In this document: piece after piece, positions 62,435-64,000 of the stretch
Numbering within the stretch: position 1 is the stretch's first letter
Layout of the letters: each line of letters begins with the position of its first letter
Assembly (NCBI RefSeq): GCF_026157105.1
Contig: NZ_JANPVQ010000001.1
Coordinates: 241,501 to 305,500 of the forward strand
Direction of reading: 5' to 3'
DNA length: 64,000 bases
Source: Sphingomicrobium marinum
GTDB taxonomy: Bacteria > Pseudomonadota > Alphaproteobacteria > Sphingomonadales > Sphingomonadaceae
Made by a program: the position numbers and the translations under genes
Notes under the pieces: model-generated
Databases searched by the model: none
What the model was told of the DNA's origin: nothing
The model's input: only the letters and a program-made list of their open reading frames with translations

Positions 62435-62623
62435 ATGTCCAATCGTTATGTCCTGAACCCCACCGAGGGTAAAATCATGGGCGTGGCCGCAGGTCTTGCG
62501 GACTATACCGGCTGGGATCCCCTGCTGATCCGCTTGGGCCTGATTGCCACCGTCCTCATTACCGGGCCGATTGCCATCCTGTTCTACATTCTGACCGGCT
62601 GGCTTGCCCCTACCAAGGGATAA
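62435..62623 (+). CDS. pspC: PspC-domain membrane protein
   Basis: This 62-residue protein is a single PspC domain: YVLNPTEGKIMGVAAGLADY, then DPLLIRLGLIATVL and a hydrophobic tail ending GWLAPTKG. PspC senses or relays inner-membrane stress with PspB and PspA, none of which is in this window. It is shorter than E. coli PspC because the cytoplasmic tail is missing. AAGGAGA lies before the ATG. It is followed by a terminator. Confidence 0.9.
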   Translation: MSNRYVLNPTEGKIMGVAAGLADYTGWDPLLIRLGLIATVLITGPIAILFYILTGWLAPTKG

Positions 62624-62653
62624 GGCGCGGGGCTTACGGGGCCCCGCCCTTTT
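62624..62653 (+). terminator. terminator after pspC
   Basis: Directly after the pspC stop, a G+C-rich stem (GGC and GGGGC paired with GCCCC and GCC, with a two-base bulge) is followed by TTTT. The T-run is short, so strength is uncertain, but it closes the PspC unit before the convergent permease gene. Confidence 0.6.
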
Positions 62654-62686
62654 CATCCGCCCATCCTGTCAGATGACGGTCCGGCC

Positions 62687-64000
62687 CTAAAGACCGTAGG
62701 TGATCGACAGGATGGCCGACAGGCTGGCGACCATCAGGATCACCAGCGGAATCCCCGTCTTCAGATAATCGTTAAACTTGTAATCGCCCTCGGCCATGAT
62801 CAGCATGTTGGTCTGGTAGGCGATGGGAGTCGCGTAACACAGGTTGCAGCCGAACAGCACGGCCAGCACCAGCGGTTCCACCGGCAATTGCAATTGTCCT
62901 GCCAATGCAAATGCGATGGGCGTGCCGACCGCCGCCGCGGTCGCGTTCGACGCAAAGTTGGTCAGCAACGTCACGAACAGCATGATCAGGCTGAGCACCA
63001 GCCAACCGGGCGCACCCTGCATGCCTGCCCCCAACAATTCCCCGAGATATTGCGCCGCGCCGCTTTCGAAGATGAGCGCGCCGATGGCGATCGATGCGGC
63101 GACCAGCACGATCACCTTGGCCGACAGCGCGCGCCCGACCTTGTCGAAATGCACGCATCCGGTGATGAACATCGCAATCGCGCCGGCCAGCGAACTGATC
63201 GCGATCGGCACGAAGCCGAGCGTCGCGGCAAGCACCGCCGTCCCCATGATGGCAACGGCGGTGAGCGCTTTCGACGTGCGCGGCAACGGACGGGCGCCGT
63301 CGAGCATCAGGAGCGCCTCGGCCTGCGCGAATTCCTGCAAGGCGCTTTCGCGGCCCAGCACCAGCAGGATGTCTCCTTCGGCAAGCCGCGCTTCGGCGCT
63401 TTTCTCGCGCGGGGCGGCAAAGCTGCGCGTCGGGGCCTGCGATACACCCAGCACGGCAACGCCTTCGAGGCCCGCAGTCTGTAGTGTGCGACCGACAAGG
63501 CGACTGTCGGCGCTAAGCGCCATTTCGGCTTCGATCAGATCCTCGCCGGTGCTCGACGCTTCTCGCTCGATCCTTTCGATTAGCCAGCGCGGCGCCGCCG
63601 TTGCGCTAAGCTTGCGTGCGCCCTCGCGCAGCGCTTCGGCCGTGGCGGTTACGGCTACGCGGGTGCGCGCTTCGAGGACGTCGATGGGGCGCAGGAAGCT
63701 GAACCCTTCGGGCAAACGCTCGATCAATTCTTCGCCCGTCTTGCCGAGGAGCCCGCCGCCATCGCCGATGCGCAAGGACGCAATGAACTGGCGCGGATCA
63801 TGGCCCGCTTCCGGACTATTGTCGGGCAGCAGGCGCGGCATCACGAGCCAGATGTAGGGCAGGCAGATCAGCGCCGCCATCATCACGATCGGCGTAAAAT
63901 GGAAGATGCCGAGTTCGGGGAGGCCGAGATCGGCCGCGATCGAGACCACGAGCAGGTTGGTCGACGTGCCGATGGTGGTGGCCATACCGCCGATAAGGAT
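62687..64000 (-). CDS. SLC13-family permease with regulatory TrkA-C domains (N-terminus outside window)
   Basis: This covers 438 codons running in frame off the right edge. The ATG at 63985 is internal: it lies in the GGMATTIGTSTNLLV motif of divalent-anion/sodium symporters (SLC13/DASS). Two RCK C-terminal-like domains are inserted about 100-240 residues into the visible part (DVLEARTRVAVTATAEALREG and ALEGVAVLGVSQ-type strands). A second transport half with the NFASNATAAAVGTPIAFALA motif follows. The substrate is uncertain: dicarboxylate, sulfate or other anion. Confidence 0.9.
   Translation of the reverse strand: MLIGGMATTIGTSTNLLVVSIAADLGLPELGIFHFTPIVMMAALICLPYIWLVMPRLLPDNSPEAGHDPRQFIASLRIGDGGGLLGKTGEELIERLPEGFSFLRPIDVLEARTRVAVTATAEALREGARKLSATAAPRWLIERIEREASSTGEDLIEAEMALSADSRLVGRTLQTAGLEGVAVLGVSQAPTRSFAAPREKSAEARLAEGDILLVLGRESALQEFAQAEALLMLDGARPLPRTSKALTAVAIMGTAVLAATLGFVPIAISSLAGAIAMFITGCVHFDKVGRALSAKVIVLVAASIAIGALIFESGAAQYLGELLGAGMQGAPGWLVLSLIMLFVTLLTNFASNATAAAVGTPIAFALAGQLQLPVEPLVLAVLFGCNLCYATPIAYQTNMLIMAEGDYKFNDYLKTGIPLVILMVASLSAILSITYGL

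Noticed and set aside
63985-63985. ATG as the start of the SLC13 permease
   Set aside because: It falls inside the conserved GTSTNLLV-containing motif and the frame stays open to the window edge, so the real start is outside.
1-64000. CRISPR arrays, insertion sequences, prophage or toxin-antitoxin modules
   Set aside because: I saw no regularly spaced repeats, transposase or integrase motifs, terminal inverted repeats or toxin-antitoxin gene pairs. The only transfer signal is the recQ/lipoprotein locus and, by inference, the fused his and trp operons.

Overview
The window is chromosomal DNA of a G+C-rich alphaproteobacterium, most likely from the Sphingomonadales. The evidence is gene content and neighbourhoods: DUF3576-leuS-lptE-holA, hemC-hemD-mitofilin-like beside a divergent tsaD-gpsA, a DUF1674 (SdhAF4-like) gene beside rsmB, rpe-heparinase-purH, tandem DUF4402 secreted proteins, and an FnrL-type regulator. 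There are no rRNA genes, CRISPR arrays, insertion sequences or prophage genes. One tRNA gene is present (Gly-GCC, 13776-13850). Coding density is very high and neighbouring genes commonly overlap by 1-8 bases (ATGA, GTGA, TTGA or TGATG), so many runs are probably translationally coupled.

Layout. 1-13.6 kb: leuS/lptE/holA (translation, LPS export, replication), an outer-membrane barrel protein, thiE, a YggS-type PLP protein, ribA-xth, lolA-ftsK, a UbiH-type hydroxylase, and a chaperedoxin plus LON-domain pair. 13.9-21.6 kb (minus strand): a complete tryptophan operon, aroG-trpE-trpG-trpD-trpCF-trpB-trpA. It is preceded by a short leader peptide with a Trp-Trp-Trp run and a Rho-independent hairpin, which is a classical attenuator. 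21.7-28.4 kb (plus strand, divergent): yerC-hisG-hisD-hisCB-hisH-hisA-hisF-hisIE, the whole histidine pathway except the phosphatase. hisN lies just beyond on the other strand. The two operons contain three bifunctional fusions: TrpCF, HisIE and an unusual HisC-HisB fusion.

28.4-36.6 kb: a sulfide/persulfide module with a BigR/SqrR-like ArsR repressor, a rhodanese, a TauE-type exporter, a divergent persulfide-dioxygenase-like enzyme and a palindromic operator between them, with hisN coupled to the end. Then a class-A-like serine hydrolase and hemC-hemD-mitofilin. 36.7-48.4 kb: housekeeping genes (tsaD, gpsA, rsmB, rpe, purH, a flippase, polA). 48.6-52.5 kb: a membrane protein behind an FNR box, and an ABC ATPase-nadB-fnr run. 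52.6-62.1 kb: two DUF4402 proteins, a zinc-finger protein, tldD, recQ with a lipoprotein gene apparently inserted at its start, a HerA-like ATPase and an Atm1-type exporter. 62.1-62.7 kb: a small phage-shock-type unit (36-residue membrane peptide plus PspC) behind a near-perfect sigma-54 promoter with an upstream palindrome. The right edge cuts an SLC13 permease and the left edge cuts holA.

The most notable points are the HisC-HisB fusion in an enteric-order his operon, the trp attenuator in front of the DAHP synthase gene, the sigma-54 PspC unit, and the partial duplication of the recQ start flanking an acquired lipoprotein gene. All assignments come from reading the sequence. No database search or folding calculation was run.
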